Assembly: GCA_960531495.1 (NCBI GenBank)
Contig: OY482854.1
Span: 14,202,308 to 14,266,307 of the forward strand
Direction: 5' to 3'
Source of the DNA: Zeus faber
Lineage: Eukaryota > Chordata > Actinopteri > Zeiformes > Zeidae
DNA length: 64,000 nt
The notes below the pieces were generated by a model. That model was not told the origin of the DNA and searched no databases. It was given only the letters and a program-made list of their open reading frames with translations. Both the position numbers and the translations under genes were made by a program. Each line of letters opens with the position of its first letter. Position 1 is the first letter of the stretch. Shown here piece by piece: positions 1-14,100 of the stretch.

Positions 1-78
1 TAAAAAGTTGTATTCTGGATGATATGCGGTAATCAGGCCCTTTGAGTCCGCCCTTCTTCTTCACCCCCCCCCCCCCCC

Positions 79-138
79 CTCTCCCTCGCTCTCTCTCTCT
101 CTAGAGAGAGAGGGAGAGAGAGAGAGAGAGAGAGAGAG
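79..138. repeat. (CT)n-(AG)n inverted simple repeat
   Basis: A C run (64-79) leads into a CT tract that turns into an AG tract at about 102, so the two halves can pair as a hairpin. Confidence 0.85.
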
Positions 139-558
139 TTGCATGATGTTATGAACTTCCATTTCAGCGTCGCACGCTCCTCCACCTCCTCCTCCACCTC
201 CTCCGCACGGCAGTGGGAGGGAAGGAGGCGTCGGGGAAAGTGGGAAGGGTTTCCAAACGTGTCAATCCAGCGAGCAGTGTCTCCGCCCGGCGTACGCAGA
301 ACCATCATCAGAAATGATGGTTCTGTTTCGTTTTGTTTTTTTTGAACCATCCTCTCTATATTTGTGTGGTTTTTTGTTTTTTGTTGTTTTTATAGAGGCC
401 ACATACTGGTTCATTCCCCTCAGCGTCAACACAACACACCACATGGACGCTCTACCTTCCCGACACATCGTCTTGGCCGCTCTAAGTGATGCAGAGCTGT
501 TTACTGTCTGCACTGCGGCAGATTGCCACACCGGAGAGATCTTCCCCAGTGTGTGCAG

Positions 559-622
559 TCTATCTATCTATCTATCTATATACTGCATCTATCTGTCTGT
601 CTGTCTGTCTATCTATTTATCC

Positions 623-664
<42 letters not shown>

Positions 665-707
665 ATACTGCATCTATCTGTCTGTCTGTCTGTCTTTCTA
701 TTTATCC

Positions 708-767
<60 letters not shown>

Positions 768-776
768 ATCTATCTA

Positions 777-854
<78 letters not shown>

Positions 855-935
855 GATCGATCCATCTATCTCTCTCTCTACCTACCTACCTATCTGTCTG
901 TCTGTCTGTTTGTCTATCTATCTTACCATATAACG
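559..935. repeat. TCTA/TCTG tetranucleotide array
   Basis: Long runs of CTAT and CTGT, with a block beginning TATACTGCATCTATCTGTC repeated at about 577 and 662. A smaller tract of the same kind lies at 1072-1121. The open frames through it (LSIYLSIY-like) are products of the repeat. Confidence 0.9.
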
Positions 936-1091
936 CAACATGCCGAAAAACAAATAGTGGAGAAAGCAATGACAGTCAAATACAATAAGTGGAGGTAACT
1001 AAAGTACAGAGAGTATTGTGTGCACATTGCTGTAAGATAAGCTAAAGTCACAGTTTCCGTCCGGGGAATAATCGATCTATCTATCTATCTA

Positions 1092-1121
<30 letters not shown>

Positions 1122-1122
<1 letters not shown>

Positions 1123-2160
1123 GTAACTAACAACAGTAACAAATTAATAATGAAGTAATTAATTAAATTTTATATCTAATAAATCCCCCCCCCCTCACTC
1201 TCTATTTTTGTATATATATATATATATATGTTTCATGTTTCATTGTTAAAAAAGAGGTTATTACCTTCTAAATCATTGGATAGTGGGAAAGCCCTGCTAT
1301 GACGTTGAAAATGACTTTATTTACATTTGAGCACACGTCAGGAGGCTCCTCTTCCATAGCGAATATAATGGACTTTGGACGGGGATCATATCAAGCAAAC
1401 CTTTAAACACGATATTTACAAGAGCAATATTGTTTTGATAAATCCAACCCCAACACACTAAACTTTACACATTGCCCACATGCCATGTTGCTTGTTAGTA
1501 TTCCTTCAACCTCCCTGTATAATAAACACAGATTCGCGCTAAATAATTGAGGAGCCCTGGACATCAAGCAGGGTTTAGGGCGCGAGCCTCGGGGTGAATT
1601 TGGAGGGAACGTTCTACGGCGAGCTAAAGGCTGCGGAACAAAAGCACTCTCTGGGTACAAGCAGGAAATAAAACACGGTGTAGTAAGATGAGAATTAATC
1701 TTTTGAAGTTGTTATCGGCATGTGTTCCCTTTCCGGATTCAGACAGTCAGCTGTGGGAGGATAAGAGATGTTCGGCTTTTGTCCGCCGTGGGCAATCCTC
1801 TTGGCAATATGGATGCCATGTGGGTTTTTGCCCGCCTAATGCCATTTGCCTGGGGTTAAGCAAGGAAAAAAATGTTCTAAAAATTGATTAAACCCACCGC
1901 AGTGTGCATCTCCTCAGAATCCATCTGTAGGAGGTTCATGGCTAAGCTGGAGCCGAAGCGCCCGGCGCTCGGATCTGCCCTTTTTGGCCTCCCCTCCGTA
2001 GTGTTGGATGCATCTGATGTGTTAATCCCCACGTTTATCCACTACAATTCGGTTCAATGCGCAATTGTCGAGTTTTTGCCGAAACGTTATTTTTCTGATC
2101 GCGAGGAGTGATTGTACGGTGGCCCCGAGAGCTCTACACACTGCAGCTTAAGAAAACACA
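1122..2160. other. unassigned DNA left of the satellite
   Basis: A short (TA)n at 1211-1230. No recognisable coding or mobile element is seen in the remainder. Confidence 0.5.
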
Positions 2161-5100
2161 CGCGCAGCACGTGACAATACAGACAGCAGCACACAGAGAA
2201 CAAAACACATTTGAACAACACAACACAATACAAACAAAACAATAAAAACAACACAACACAATACAAACAAAACCATAAAAACAACACAACATAATACAAA
2301 CAACACAACTCATTACAAACAAAGCAATAAAAACAACACAACACAATACATTACGGAAACACAACACAGAGAACAAAACACAACACAGAGAACAAAACAC
2401 GTTACAAACAAACACAACACAATACACACAACACATTACACACAACACAATACAAACAACACAATACAGATGACACAATAAATGACGGACAACACAACAC
2501 AGAGAACAAAACACAACACAGAGAACAAAACACGTTACAAACAAACACAACACAATACACACAACACATTACACAAATCACATTACAAACCACACAACAC
2601 ATTACACATAACACATTACAAACAACACAACACATAGCAAACAACACAACACATTACACACAACACATTACAAACAACACAACACATTACACACAACACA
2701 TTACAAACAACACATTACACACAACACATTACACACAACACATTACAAACAACACATTACACACAACACATTACAAACAACACAACACAAACAACACAAT
2801 ACAAACAACATAACACAAACACCACTTACAAACAACACAACACATTACACATAACACATTACAAACAACACAACACATAGCAAACAACACAACACATTAC
2901 AAACAACACAACACATTACACGCAACACATTACAAACAACACATTACACACAACCCATTACAAACAACACAACACATTACACAAAACACATTACAAACAA
3001 CACAACACATAGCAAACAACACAACACATTACACACAACACATTACAAACAACACAACACATTACACACAACACATTAAAACAACACATTACACACAACA
3101 CATTACACACAACACATTACAAACAACAAATTACACACAACACATTACAAACAACACAACACAAACAACACAATACAAACAACATAACACAAACACCACT
3201 TACAAACAACACAACACATTACACATAACACATTACAAACAACACAACACATAGCAAACAACACAACACATTACAAACAACACAACACATTACACAAAAC
3301 ACATTACAAACAACACAACACATTACAAACCACACAACACATTACACATAATACATTACAAACAACACAACACATAGCAAACAACACAACACATTACAAA
3401 CAACACAACACATTACACGCAACACATTACAAACAACACATTACACACAACACATTACAAACAACACAACACATTACACAAAACACATTACAAACAACAC
3501 AAGACATAGCAAACAACACAACACATTACAAACAACACAACACATTACACGAAACACATTACAAACAACACATTACACACAACACATTACAAACAACACA
3601 ACACATTACACAAAACACATTACAAACAACACATTACACACAACATATTACAAACAACATATTACACACAACACATTACAAACAACACAACACATTACAC
3701 AAAACACATTACAAACAACACATTACACACAACACATTACAAACAACATAACACAAACAACACTTACAAACAACACAACACATTACACACAACACATTAC
3801 AAACAACATAACACAAACAACACTTACAAACAACACAACACATTACACACAACACATTACAAACAATATAACACAAACAACACATTACAAACAACATAAC
3901 ACAAACAACACTTAAAAACAACACAACACATTACACACAACACATTACAAACAACACAACACAGAGAACAAATCACATTACAAAAAACACATTACAAAAA
4001 ACACATTACAAAAACACATTACACACAACACAACACAAATAACACATTACAAATAACACATTACCAAAAACACATTACAAAAACACATTACACACAACAC
4101 AACACAAATAACACATTACAAATAACACATTACAAACAACACAACACAAACAACACATTGCAAACAACACATTACAAACAACACATTACAAACAACATAA
4201 CACAAACAACACATTACAAACAACACATTACAAACAACACATTACAAACAACACATTACAAACAACATAACACAAACAACACAACACAAACAACACATTA
4301 CAAACAACACAACACATTACAAACAACACATTACAAACAACACAAACAACACATTACAAACAACACAACACAAACAACACAACCCATTACACACAAAGCA
4401 TTACAAACAACATAACACAAACAACACATTACAAACAACACATTACAAACAACACAACACAAACAACAAATCACATTACAAACAACACATTACAAACAAC
4501 ACAACACATTACACACAACACATTAAAAACAACGTAACACAAACAACAACACATTACAAACAACACAACACATTACACACAACACATTACACACAACACA
4601 TTACAAACAACGTAACACAAACAACACATTACAAACAACGTAACACAAACAACACATTACAAACAATACAACACAGAGAACAAATCACATTACAAACAAC
4701 ACATTACAAACAACACATCACACACAACACAACACAAACAACACATTACAATCAACACATTACAAACAACAAAACACAAACAACACAACACAAACAACAC
4801 ATTACAAACAACACAACACATTACACACAACACAACACAGAGAACAAATCACATTACAAAAAACACATTACAAAAAACACATTACAAAAACACATTACAC
4901 ACAACACAACACAAATAACACATTACAAATAACACATTACAAAAAACACATTACAAAAACACATTACACACAACACAACACAAATAACACATTACAAATA
5001 ACACATTACAAACAACACAACACAAACAACACACTGCAAACAACACATTACAAACAACACATTACAAACAACATAACACAAACAACACATTACAAACAAC

Positions 5101-6205
5101 ACATTACAAACAACACATTACAAACAACATAACACAAACAACACAACACAAACAACACATTACAAACAACACAACACATTACAAACAACACATTACAAAC
5201 AACACAAACAACACATTACAAACAACACAACACAAACAACACAACCCATTACACACAACGCATTACAAACAACATAACACAAACAACACATTACAAACAA
5301 CACATTACAAACAACACAACACAAACAACAAATCACATTACAAACAACACAACACATTACACACAACACATTACACACAACACATTACAAACAACGTAAC
5401 ACAAACAACACATTACAAACAACGTAACACAAACAACACATTACAAACAATACAACACAGAGAACAAATCACATTACAAACAACACATTACAAACAACAC
5501 ATCACACACAACACAACACAAACAACACATTACAATCAACACATTACAAACAACAAAACACAAACAACACAACACAAACAACACATTACAAACAACACAA
5601 CACATTACACACAACACATTACAAACAACACAACACAAACAACACATCACAAACAACACAACACATTACAAACAACACATTACAAACAACACATTACAAA
5701 CAACACAACACATTACAAACAACACATTACAAACAACACAACACATTACACACAACGCATTACAAACAACACATTACAAACAACACATTACAAACAACAC
5801 AACACATTACAAACAACACATTACAAACAACAGTTTACAAACAACACAACACATTACACACAACGCATTACAAACAACACATTAACACAACAACACATTA
5901 AAAACAACATAACACAAACAACACATTAAAAACAACACAACACAAACAACACAACACAAACAACACAACACAGTACAAACAACACATTACAAACAACACA
6001 TTACAAATAACACAACACAAACAACACAACACAAACAAGACATTACAAACAACACAACAAAAACAGCACATTACACACAACACATTCCAAACAACACAAC
6101 ACAAACAAGACAATACAAACAACACAACACAAACAGCACATTACACACAACACATTACAAACAACACAACACAAACAACACATTGCAAACAACACAACAA
6201 AAACA
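2160..6205. repeat. 14-bp-unit satellite, left block
   Basis: About 4 kb made almost wholly of variants of a 14-base unit such as AACACATTACAAAC, AACACAACACAAAC and AACACATTACACAC, with occasional 5-base AACAC additions. The plus strand is nearly free of G. Larger blocks are repeated: a motif AGAACAAATCACATTAC recurs at 3965 and 4841 (876 apart), and AGAACAAATCACATTACAAA at 4677 and 5461 (784 apart), with near-identical sequence following each. Frames open on both strands are repeat translations and not genes. Confidence 0.95.
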
Positions 6206-7800
6206 AAGTGCAGGTGGTACCAGACCACCGTAGGTCAAAGATCGATGACCGACTTTGTAGTCGTGTCATCAGATCTGCGGCCGTATGTCTTGGACACGCG
6301 GGTGATGAGAGGAGCAGAGCTGTCAACTGATCACCACCTGGTGGTGAGTTGGATCAGAAGGCGGGGGGGGGCTGCCAGACAGACCTGGTAAACCCAAACG
6401 TGTAGTGAGCGTGAACTGGGAACGCCTGCTGGATGCCCCTGTCCGCGAGGTCTTCAACTCCCACCTCCGGTAGAATTTTTTGCGCATCCCGGCGGAGGTT
6501 GGGGACATGGAATCCGAGTGGGTCACGTTCAAAACGTCCATTGCAGAGGCGGCTGCTAGGAGCTGTGGTCGGAAGGCAGTCGGTCCCTGTCGTGGCAGTA
6601 ACCCAAGGACCTGCTGGTTATCACCAGCGGTGAAGGAAGCCCAGGGGCCCAGGAGTCTCCCGAGGCAGCAGACAGGTACCGGCAGGCTAGAAGGGCTGCG
6701 GCTTCGGCGGTCACTGAAGCAAAAAAACGGGTGTGGGAGGAGTTTGTGGAGGTTATGGAGAAGGACATTCGGTTGGCCTCAAGGAAGTTCTGGCAAACTG
6801 TTGGGCGACTCAGAAAGGGAAAGCAGGGCTTGGCTCAGGCTGTGTTCAGCCGGGGAGGAGAACTGCTGACCCGGACTGGGGATATTGTCGGGCGGTTGAA
6901 AGAGCACTTTGAGGAACTCCTGAACCCGGCCAATACGTCCTCAGGGGAAGAGGCAAAGTCTGAAGACTTGGGGGAAGTCTCGTCCATATGCCTGGCAGAG
7001 GTCTCTGAGGCAGTTGAAAAACTCCTCGGTGGCAAGGCACGGGGGGTGGATAAGATTTTCCCTGAGATGCTGAAGGCTCTCGACATTGTTGGGCTGTCTT
7101 GGCTGACACGCCTCTTCAGTGTCGCATGGATGTCGGGTACAGTGCCTGTAGAGTGGCAGACCGGGGTGGTGGTTCCCATTTTTAAAAAGGGGGACGGGAG
7201 GGGGTTCTCCAATAATAGGGGTATCACACTGCTCAGCCTCCCCGGGAAAGTTTACTCCAGGGTGCTGGAAAGGAGGCTCCGGCCGATTGTCGAACCTCAG
7301 ATTCAGGAGGATCAATGCGGATTCAGTCCTGGACGTGGAACAATGGACCAGCTCTTCACCCTTGCAGGGTTGCTGAGGGGGGGTCGTGAGAGTTTGCCCA
7401 TCCAGTCTACATGTGTTTTGTGGACCTGGAGAAGGCTTTCGACCGTGTCCCTCGAGGAATCCTGTGGGGGTTACTGAGGGAGTATGGGGCACCGGGGCAG
7501 TTGGTAAAAGCCATCCGGGCCTTGTACAACCAAAGTGAGAGCTGCGTTCGTATTCTCGGCACAAAGTCAAGCACGTTCTCAGTGGGTGTTGGACTCCGCC
7601 AAGGTTGCCCCTTGTCCCCGATTCTGTTTGTGATATTCATGGACAGGATCTCAAGGCGCAGCCGAGGTGAGGAGAGTGTCCGGTTTGGGAACCTTCAGAA
7701 TTGCATCTCTGCTTTTTGCAGATGATGTGGTTTTGTTGGCTTCATCAGACCGTGACCTCCACCGTGACCACTGGGGCAGTTTTCAGCCGAGTGTGAAGCG
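6206..7800 (+). mobile_element. LINE (non-LTR retrotransposon) fragment inside the satellite
   Basis: Reads as the end of an endonuclease domain (VVVSSDLRPYVLDTRV then STDHHLVVSWIRR), the linker (RKFWQTVGRLRKGKQGLAQA), and reverse transcriptase: GITLLSLPGKVYSRVLERRL, QCGFSPGRGTMDQLFTL, VDLEKAFDRVPRGILWG, GLRQGCPLSPILF and FADDVVLLAS. The frame shifts at least near 6480-6730, near 7400 and near 7690, so it is dead. It stops abruptly in mid-RT at both sides against satellite, with no 3' tail or target duplication seen. The family is a common fish LINE; the clade is not resolved here. Confidence 0.93.
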
Positions 7801-10620
7801 GAAACAACACATTACAAACAACATAGCACAAACAACACAACACAAACAACACGTTACAAACAACACAACACAAACAACACATTACAAACAGCACAACACA
7901 AACAACACATTAAAAACAACACAACACAAACAACACATTAAAAACAACATAGCACAAACAACACATTACCAACAACACAACACAAACAACATATTACAAA
8001 CAACACAACACAAACAACACATTACAAACAGCACAACACAAACAACATATTAAAAACAACACAACACAAACAACACATTACAAACAACATAGCACAAACA
8101 ACACAACACAAACAACACGTTACAAACAACACAACACAAACAACACATTACAAACAGCACAACACAAACAACACATTAAAAACAACACAACACAAACAAC
8201 ACATTAAAAACAACATAGCACAAACAACACATTACCAACAACACAACACAAACAACATATTACAAACAACACAACACAAACAACACATTACAAACAGCAC
8301 AACACAAACAACATATTAAAAACAACACAACACAAACAACACATTACAAACAACATAGCACAAACAACACATTAAAAACAACACAACACAAACAACACAT
8401 TAAAAACAACATAGCACAAACAACACATTACCAACAACACAACACAAACAACATATTACAAACAACACAACACAAACAACACATTACAAACAGCACAACA
8501 CAAACAACATATTAAAAACAACACAACACAAACAACACATTACAAACAACATAGCACAAACAACACATTACCTACAACACAACACAAACAACACATTACA
8601 AACAACACAACACAAACAACACATTACAAACAGCACAACACAAACAACACATTAAAAACAACACAACACAAACAACACATTACAAACAGCACAACACAAA
8701 CAACACATTAAAAACAACACAACACAAACAACACATTAAAAACAACATAGCACAAACAACACATTACCAACAACACAACACAAACAACATATTACAAACA
8801 ACACAACACAAACAACACATTACAAACAGCACAACACAAACAACATATTAAAAACAACACAACACAAACAACACATTACAAACAACATAGCACAAACAAC
8901 ACATTACCTACAACACAACACAAACAACACATTACAAACAACACAACACAAACAACACATTACAAACAGCACAACACAAACAACACATTAAAAACAACAC
9001 AACACAAACAACACATTACAAACAGCACAACACAAACAACACATTAAAAACAACACAACACAAACAACACATTAAAAACAACATAGCACAAACAACACAT
9101 TACCAACAACACAACACAAACAACATATTACAAACAACACAACACAAACAACACATTACAAACAGCACAACACAAACAACATATTAAAAACAACACAACA
9201 CAAACAACACATTACAAACAACATAGCACAAACAACACATTACCTACAACACAACACAAACAACACATTACAAACAACACAACACAAACAACACATTACA
9301 AACAGCACAACACAAACAACACATTAAAAACAACACAACACAAACAACACATTACAAACAACACAACACAAACAACACAACACATTACACACAACACATT
9401 ACAAACAACACATTACAAACAACATAACACATACAACACATTCCAAACAATACAAACAACACAACACATTACACACAACGCATTCCAAACAACACATTAC
9501 AAACAACATAACATAAACAACACATTACAAACAACAAAACACAAACAACACAACACATTACACACAACACATTACAAACAACACATTACAAACAACATAA
9601 CACAAACAACACATTAAAAACAACATAACACAAACAACACATTACAAACAACACAACACAAACAACACATTAAAAACAACACATTAAAAACAACATAACA
9701 CAAACAACACATTACAAACAACACAACACAAACAACACATTAAAAACAACATAACACAAACAACACATTACAAACAGCACAACACAAACAACACATTAAA
9801 AACAACATAACACAAACAACACATTACAAACAACACAACACAAACAACACATTAAAAACAACATAACACAAACAACACATTACAAACAGCACAACACAAA
9901 CAACACATTAAAAACAACATAACACAAACAACACATTACAAACAACACAACACAAACAACACATTAAAAACAACATAACACAAACAACACATTACAAACA
10001 ACACAACACAAACAACACATTAAAAACAACATAACACAAACAACACATTACAAACAGCACAACACAAACAACACATTAAAAACAACATAACACAAACAAC
10101 ACATTAAAAACAACATAGCACAAACAACACATTACCAACAACACAACACAAACAACATATTACAAACAACACAACACAAACAACACATTACAAACAGCAC
10201 AACACAAACAACACATTAAAAACAACATAACACAAACAACACATTACAAACAACATAGCACGAACAACACATTACAAACAGCACAACACAAACAACACAT
10301 TAAAAACAACACAACACAAACAACAAATTACAAACAACACAACACAAACAACACAACACATTACACACAATGCATTACAAACAACACATTACAAACAACA
10401 CAACACAAACAACACAACACATTACACACAACGCATTACAAACAACACATTACAAACAACACATTACAAACAACACAACACAAACAACACATTACAAACA
10501 ACACATTACAAACAACACAACACAAACAACACAACACAAACAACACAACACAAAGAACACATTACAAAGAACACATTACAAACAACACAACGCACTGCAC
10601 ACAACACAACACAACACAAA
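7801..10620. repeat. 14-bp-unit satellite, right block with higher-order repeats
   Basis: The same 14-base unit, more regular than on the left. The marker ACATAGCAC falls at 7821, 7947, 8087, 8213, 8353, 8409, 8549, 8745, 8885, 9081 and 9221, all multiples of 14 apart. A 266-bp block (7821-8086) is repeated at 8087-8352, and a 336-bp block (8549-8884) is repeated at 8885-9220 with no difference seen by eye. From 9693 to 10085 the marker ACATAACAC recurs every 56 bases, eight times. Confidence 0.95.
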
Positions 10621-10852
10621 ACATTACGGACAACAAAACACATTACATACATGCGGACAATTTGCAAACTGGCCATCAAGTAATACATAAACATATTTAT
10701 TCATTTAATATTGCTTGAATATGGAATTATTATTACAATATAATTTTAAAAATGATTTTCCTTGCTTGCTTTGGGCTTTCATTGGTGACTTTTCATAGAA
10801 TTTAAAATGATCCTCCTTCGTGTAAAATGGGTCAAACGGCTGTTGTCACACA

Positions 10853-10925
<73 letters not shown>

Positions 10926-10926
10926 G

Positions 10927-10957
<31 letters not shown>
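10853..10957. repeat. (CA)n then (TA)n microsatellite
   Basis: About 33 CA units (10853-10918) followed by an alternating TA tract. Confidence 0.9.
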
Positions 10958-10959
<2 letters not shown>

Positions 10960-10960
<1 letters not shown>

Positions 10961-11449
10961 GTTCTGCAGCCATTCAACCCCATACTGTGATGCACTGTGT
11001 GTTCTGACACCTTTCTATCAAAGCAGCATTAATTTTTTCACCAATTTGTGTTGCAGTGGCTCTTCTGTGGGATCAGACCAGACAGGCTAGACTTCACTCC
11101 CAACGCACATCAATGAGCCATGGGCGTCCATGACCCTGTCACCAGTTCACCGGTTGTCCTTCCTTGGAGCACTTTTGGTAGGTACTAACCACTGCAAAGC
11201 GGGAACACCCCACAAGACCTGTTGTTTTGGAGGTGCTCTGACCCAGTCTAGCCGTCACAATTCGGTCCGTGTCAAAGTCGCCCAGATCCTTACGCTTGTC
11301 CATTTTTCCTTCTTCCAACACATCAACTTCAAGAGGTGACTGTTCACTTGCTGCCTAATATCCCACCCCTTGACAGGTGCCACTGGAACAGGATGAACAA
11401 TGATATTCACTTCACCTGTCAGCGGTTTTAATGTTGTGCCTGATTTGTG
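10960..11449 (-). mobile_element. Tc1/mariner-type transposon, partial copy
   Basis: In the minus direction it starts with a terminus resembling CAAATCAGGCACAACATTAA and encodes the DNA-binding part of a transposase: [49 protein letters not shown]. The catalytic half and the other terminus are absent; it breaks off at the TA tract near 10957. It is the same family as the copy at 14885-15850, in opposite orientation. The terminus runs into a long GT tract that hides the target site. Confidence 0.85.
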
Positions 11450-11551
<102 letters not shown>

Positions 11552-11639
11552 TACACATACCAATGACATATCCATCATATATGCATATCATATCTACACA
11601 TACAAACACACAAACACACAGACTGCATATATATGTTAA

Positions 11640-13450
11640 GCTGTCATACTGTGTTGCACGCCACTGAACGTCCTCCTGGTAATACAATCTTGAAGAACAA
11701 TATAACAGTTTTATTTTGACAGTTGTGACAGTAAGTGACAGTTTTCCTTAAGGACCACAGGGTTTTTCAGCACACAAAACTTTGGCATATTCTTTGACAC
11801 AATGATGGCGTTTGAGTTGTACACAGAGCTTTAACAGAAGAAAGAAAAAAAAAGAAAAATAAATGAACAAATACATGAAGCGGCAGGATGTTAGCTAATT
11901 TAAGCAAACTAATATTTCTACGAGGTGTAAACCATCCTATAATAAAAAAAATAATTATAATGCAGCCTGACTTCTGCTAAGGCACAATAATCTACCCAGT
12001 TAGCAGTTACAGTAGAAGTCCACCGGACGCATAAATTACAACCTGGGGATGACCGTGTCCCTTTTTAAAAAGGACGTTCACAGGGTCCCCAAAATCAATG
12101 CCCTCCTGGGAGCATGAATGTGTCCCGCAAGTTGCACATCGAGCTACCCAGTAGTTTCTGAGAAGACTTAACTTCCACAGCAGAGGTAACAAATGCACGT
12201 CTACCAGACAAACATCTTCTGTTGCCGAATCAGGAACTGAAGATTATCAAGTCCAGACATGTTTGTCAAAGACATGTTTTTCAGTGATATGTGATTCTCC
12301 ACAGCAGTTGTCCGGCTGACGGGCGGAGCCAGCCCCCTCTCTCCCAAGTCCACAAAATTTAATTTGGAGAACCATCACCACACAGACTGCGCCGAGCTGG
12401 CACAATGTCGGCAAACTGGCGAAGGGCTCCCTGGCATGCTGGGGATTCACGCTCCCTTTCCGTCAAACCTAAGACCAGTCATAAATCGAAACACTATGAG
12501 TCAAGTCATTCCAAATCGATCATTCAAGGTAGGCAAAAAATACTAAATAAGTGGTATAACTAAAACCAAGTCCGTTCTACAGCTGTAATAAACTGTGAAC
12601 AAAAACGTTGAATTTCTGATGACAGAAATCTGCCTCAGGTTGACTGACAGGTTGACAACAGCTCTTTCAGTCAAATATGGTCGTTATATTTGCTTCCACC
12701 ACAAGGCACTTTCTGGTTTTGAACCAGATAAATGCACTTTTTTGCTTGGTACATTTTGAATGGAGGTTTGGTGTGGAATGCTGTTTTTTTTTGTTCATGA
12801 ACTACTTTTCTGACTGAAATGAGTGGGATAATCGTCAAGTGAGAGACTTGTCATATTGGGCGGCTATACCAATGGTGTGAGCAGAGTTTCAGTGCGGGAC
12901 CCACTACAAAGAAGAGCAAATATAGACACCTGGCCACAGGTGTCAAAAAACAAATCAAATGAAAAATTATGTTGCTTACAGGCCCAATCCTTAAAGGACA
13001 GGTTCATGATGTTCCATATCTGTCTTGAAAAAATGGTCATGCGCCCATATGCACATTGAAACAGGTTAAAATCGCTGTAATCCTTCCACCTGCCTAATAC
13101 TGGCCATTCAGACATACCTTCCTAATGTGATTCCAATGTAAGCGATGGGGGACAAAATCCACAATCCTAACTTCTGTACTAAAGACACTAACTCTGGAAC
13201 ATGCACACTTGATTTCATTGATTCAAACCTAACTTCAGATAAACTTTGGAATATTTTTGTGCAGAAGAGCCCCCCATATACAGTACATTGGGAGCATGTT
13301 AGCAAGCTATCTCCTTGTGGCCAGGAGGAATGCAGCAAAAAAAAAAAATGAAATTTTTACATTTTTTCTTTCCAGTGTTATTATCTATAATATTGATTGT
13401 GGACACAGCTTGAAAATCTCTGGCATGCTAAAACACCAAAAAACACAGGA
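11640..13450. other. unassigned DNA
   Basis: No gene or known element is recognised. A short minus-strand frame at 12007-12198 has no recognised domain. It may belong to the integrase-bearing element to the right. Confidence 0.4.
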
Positions 13451-13454
13451 CTGA

Positions 13455-14100
13455 CTACATAGCAGCATTACATACATTATACTGTAGTTTCATGGAATTG
13501 ACCATAAAAGGCCTGTATCTTTGCTTTCTGAGGAAAGACCACCCACTCTCAATTCGTTGGTTTGCAGTTAAGGTGCCATACATGTGACTGAGGGCTCCTG
13601 CAAAGTCATCTTGTTGTGATCTTAATGCACATTGAATGGCTGCCATAGTGCCATTTTCAGTTCCACAGACTGTGCAAAGGGGGGCTAGAAGTTGTCCAAA
13701 CTCTGATACACACTGCATATAATGTTGCGCAATGATCCCTGGATTGTTGCTAGTGGTGCCATTCCTGAGCCACATCACTTTCCTCGAAAAGCCATCGATG
13801 CCACTTAACTGCCACAATACCGAATAACTTCGGCATTGCCACTGATGGCTATACAGAAAGGTTTCAGTTTATCATACCCATCAGCATGCCACACTTGGTT
13901 TGGTCCCACTGTGAAGTGTTGTCTTTGGACAAGCCTGCGTCGAGAGTGAACTCGAACTCCAGATGGATCCAGTCTAACATTTGTATGCCAGACTCTTTTA
14001 ACTGTCGGGAGACACTTTCGTTGCAATGTCTGCCACATAGCTCCGTCACTTAACAGCTGACCTATGCCTCTCAGTTCATGTGCAACAGCTGTATGCATAG
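13455..14100 (-). pseudogene. decayed integrase-fold (rve-like) transposase remnant
   Basis: Two adjacent minus-strand frames read as parts of one integrase-core protein: a left part with HSRRRLVQRQHFTVGPNQVW and HADGYDKLKPFCIAISG, and a right part with IDGFSRKVMWLRNGTTSNNP, GIIAQHYMQCVSEFG, TENGTMAAIQCALRS and TANQRIESGWSFLRKQR. The W-H-A-D-G and G-T-E-N-G positions correspond to the acidic active-site regions of the DDE integrase fold. Similar proteins are widespread in fish and invertebrate genomes. The parent class (DNA transposon or another integrase-bearing element) cannot be settled here, and no termini were found. The frame is broken in about one or two places. Confidence 0.7.

Noticed and set aside
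314-998. Overlapping frames of the [15 protein letters not shown] type
   Set aside because: All frames of a TCTA/TCTG array are open; this is a microsatellite.
2134-6228. Many minus- and plus-strand open frames rich in Cys, Val, Leu (VMCCLCCVVCNVL-like) or Thr, Gln, His
   Set aside because: They are translations of the 14-base satellite, open in several frames at once, with no domain or codon signal.
2160-10620. Possible CRISPR-like array
   Set aside because: The units are contiguous, with no unique spacers, and the setting is a vertebrate genome.
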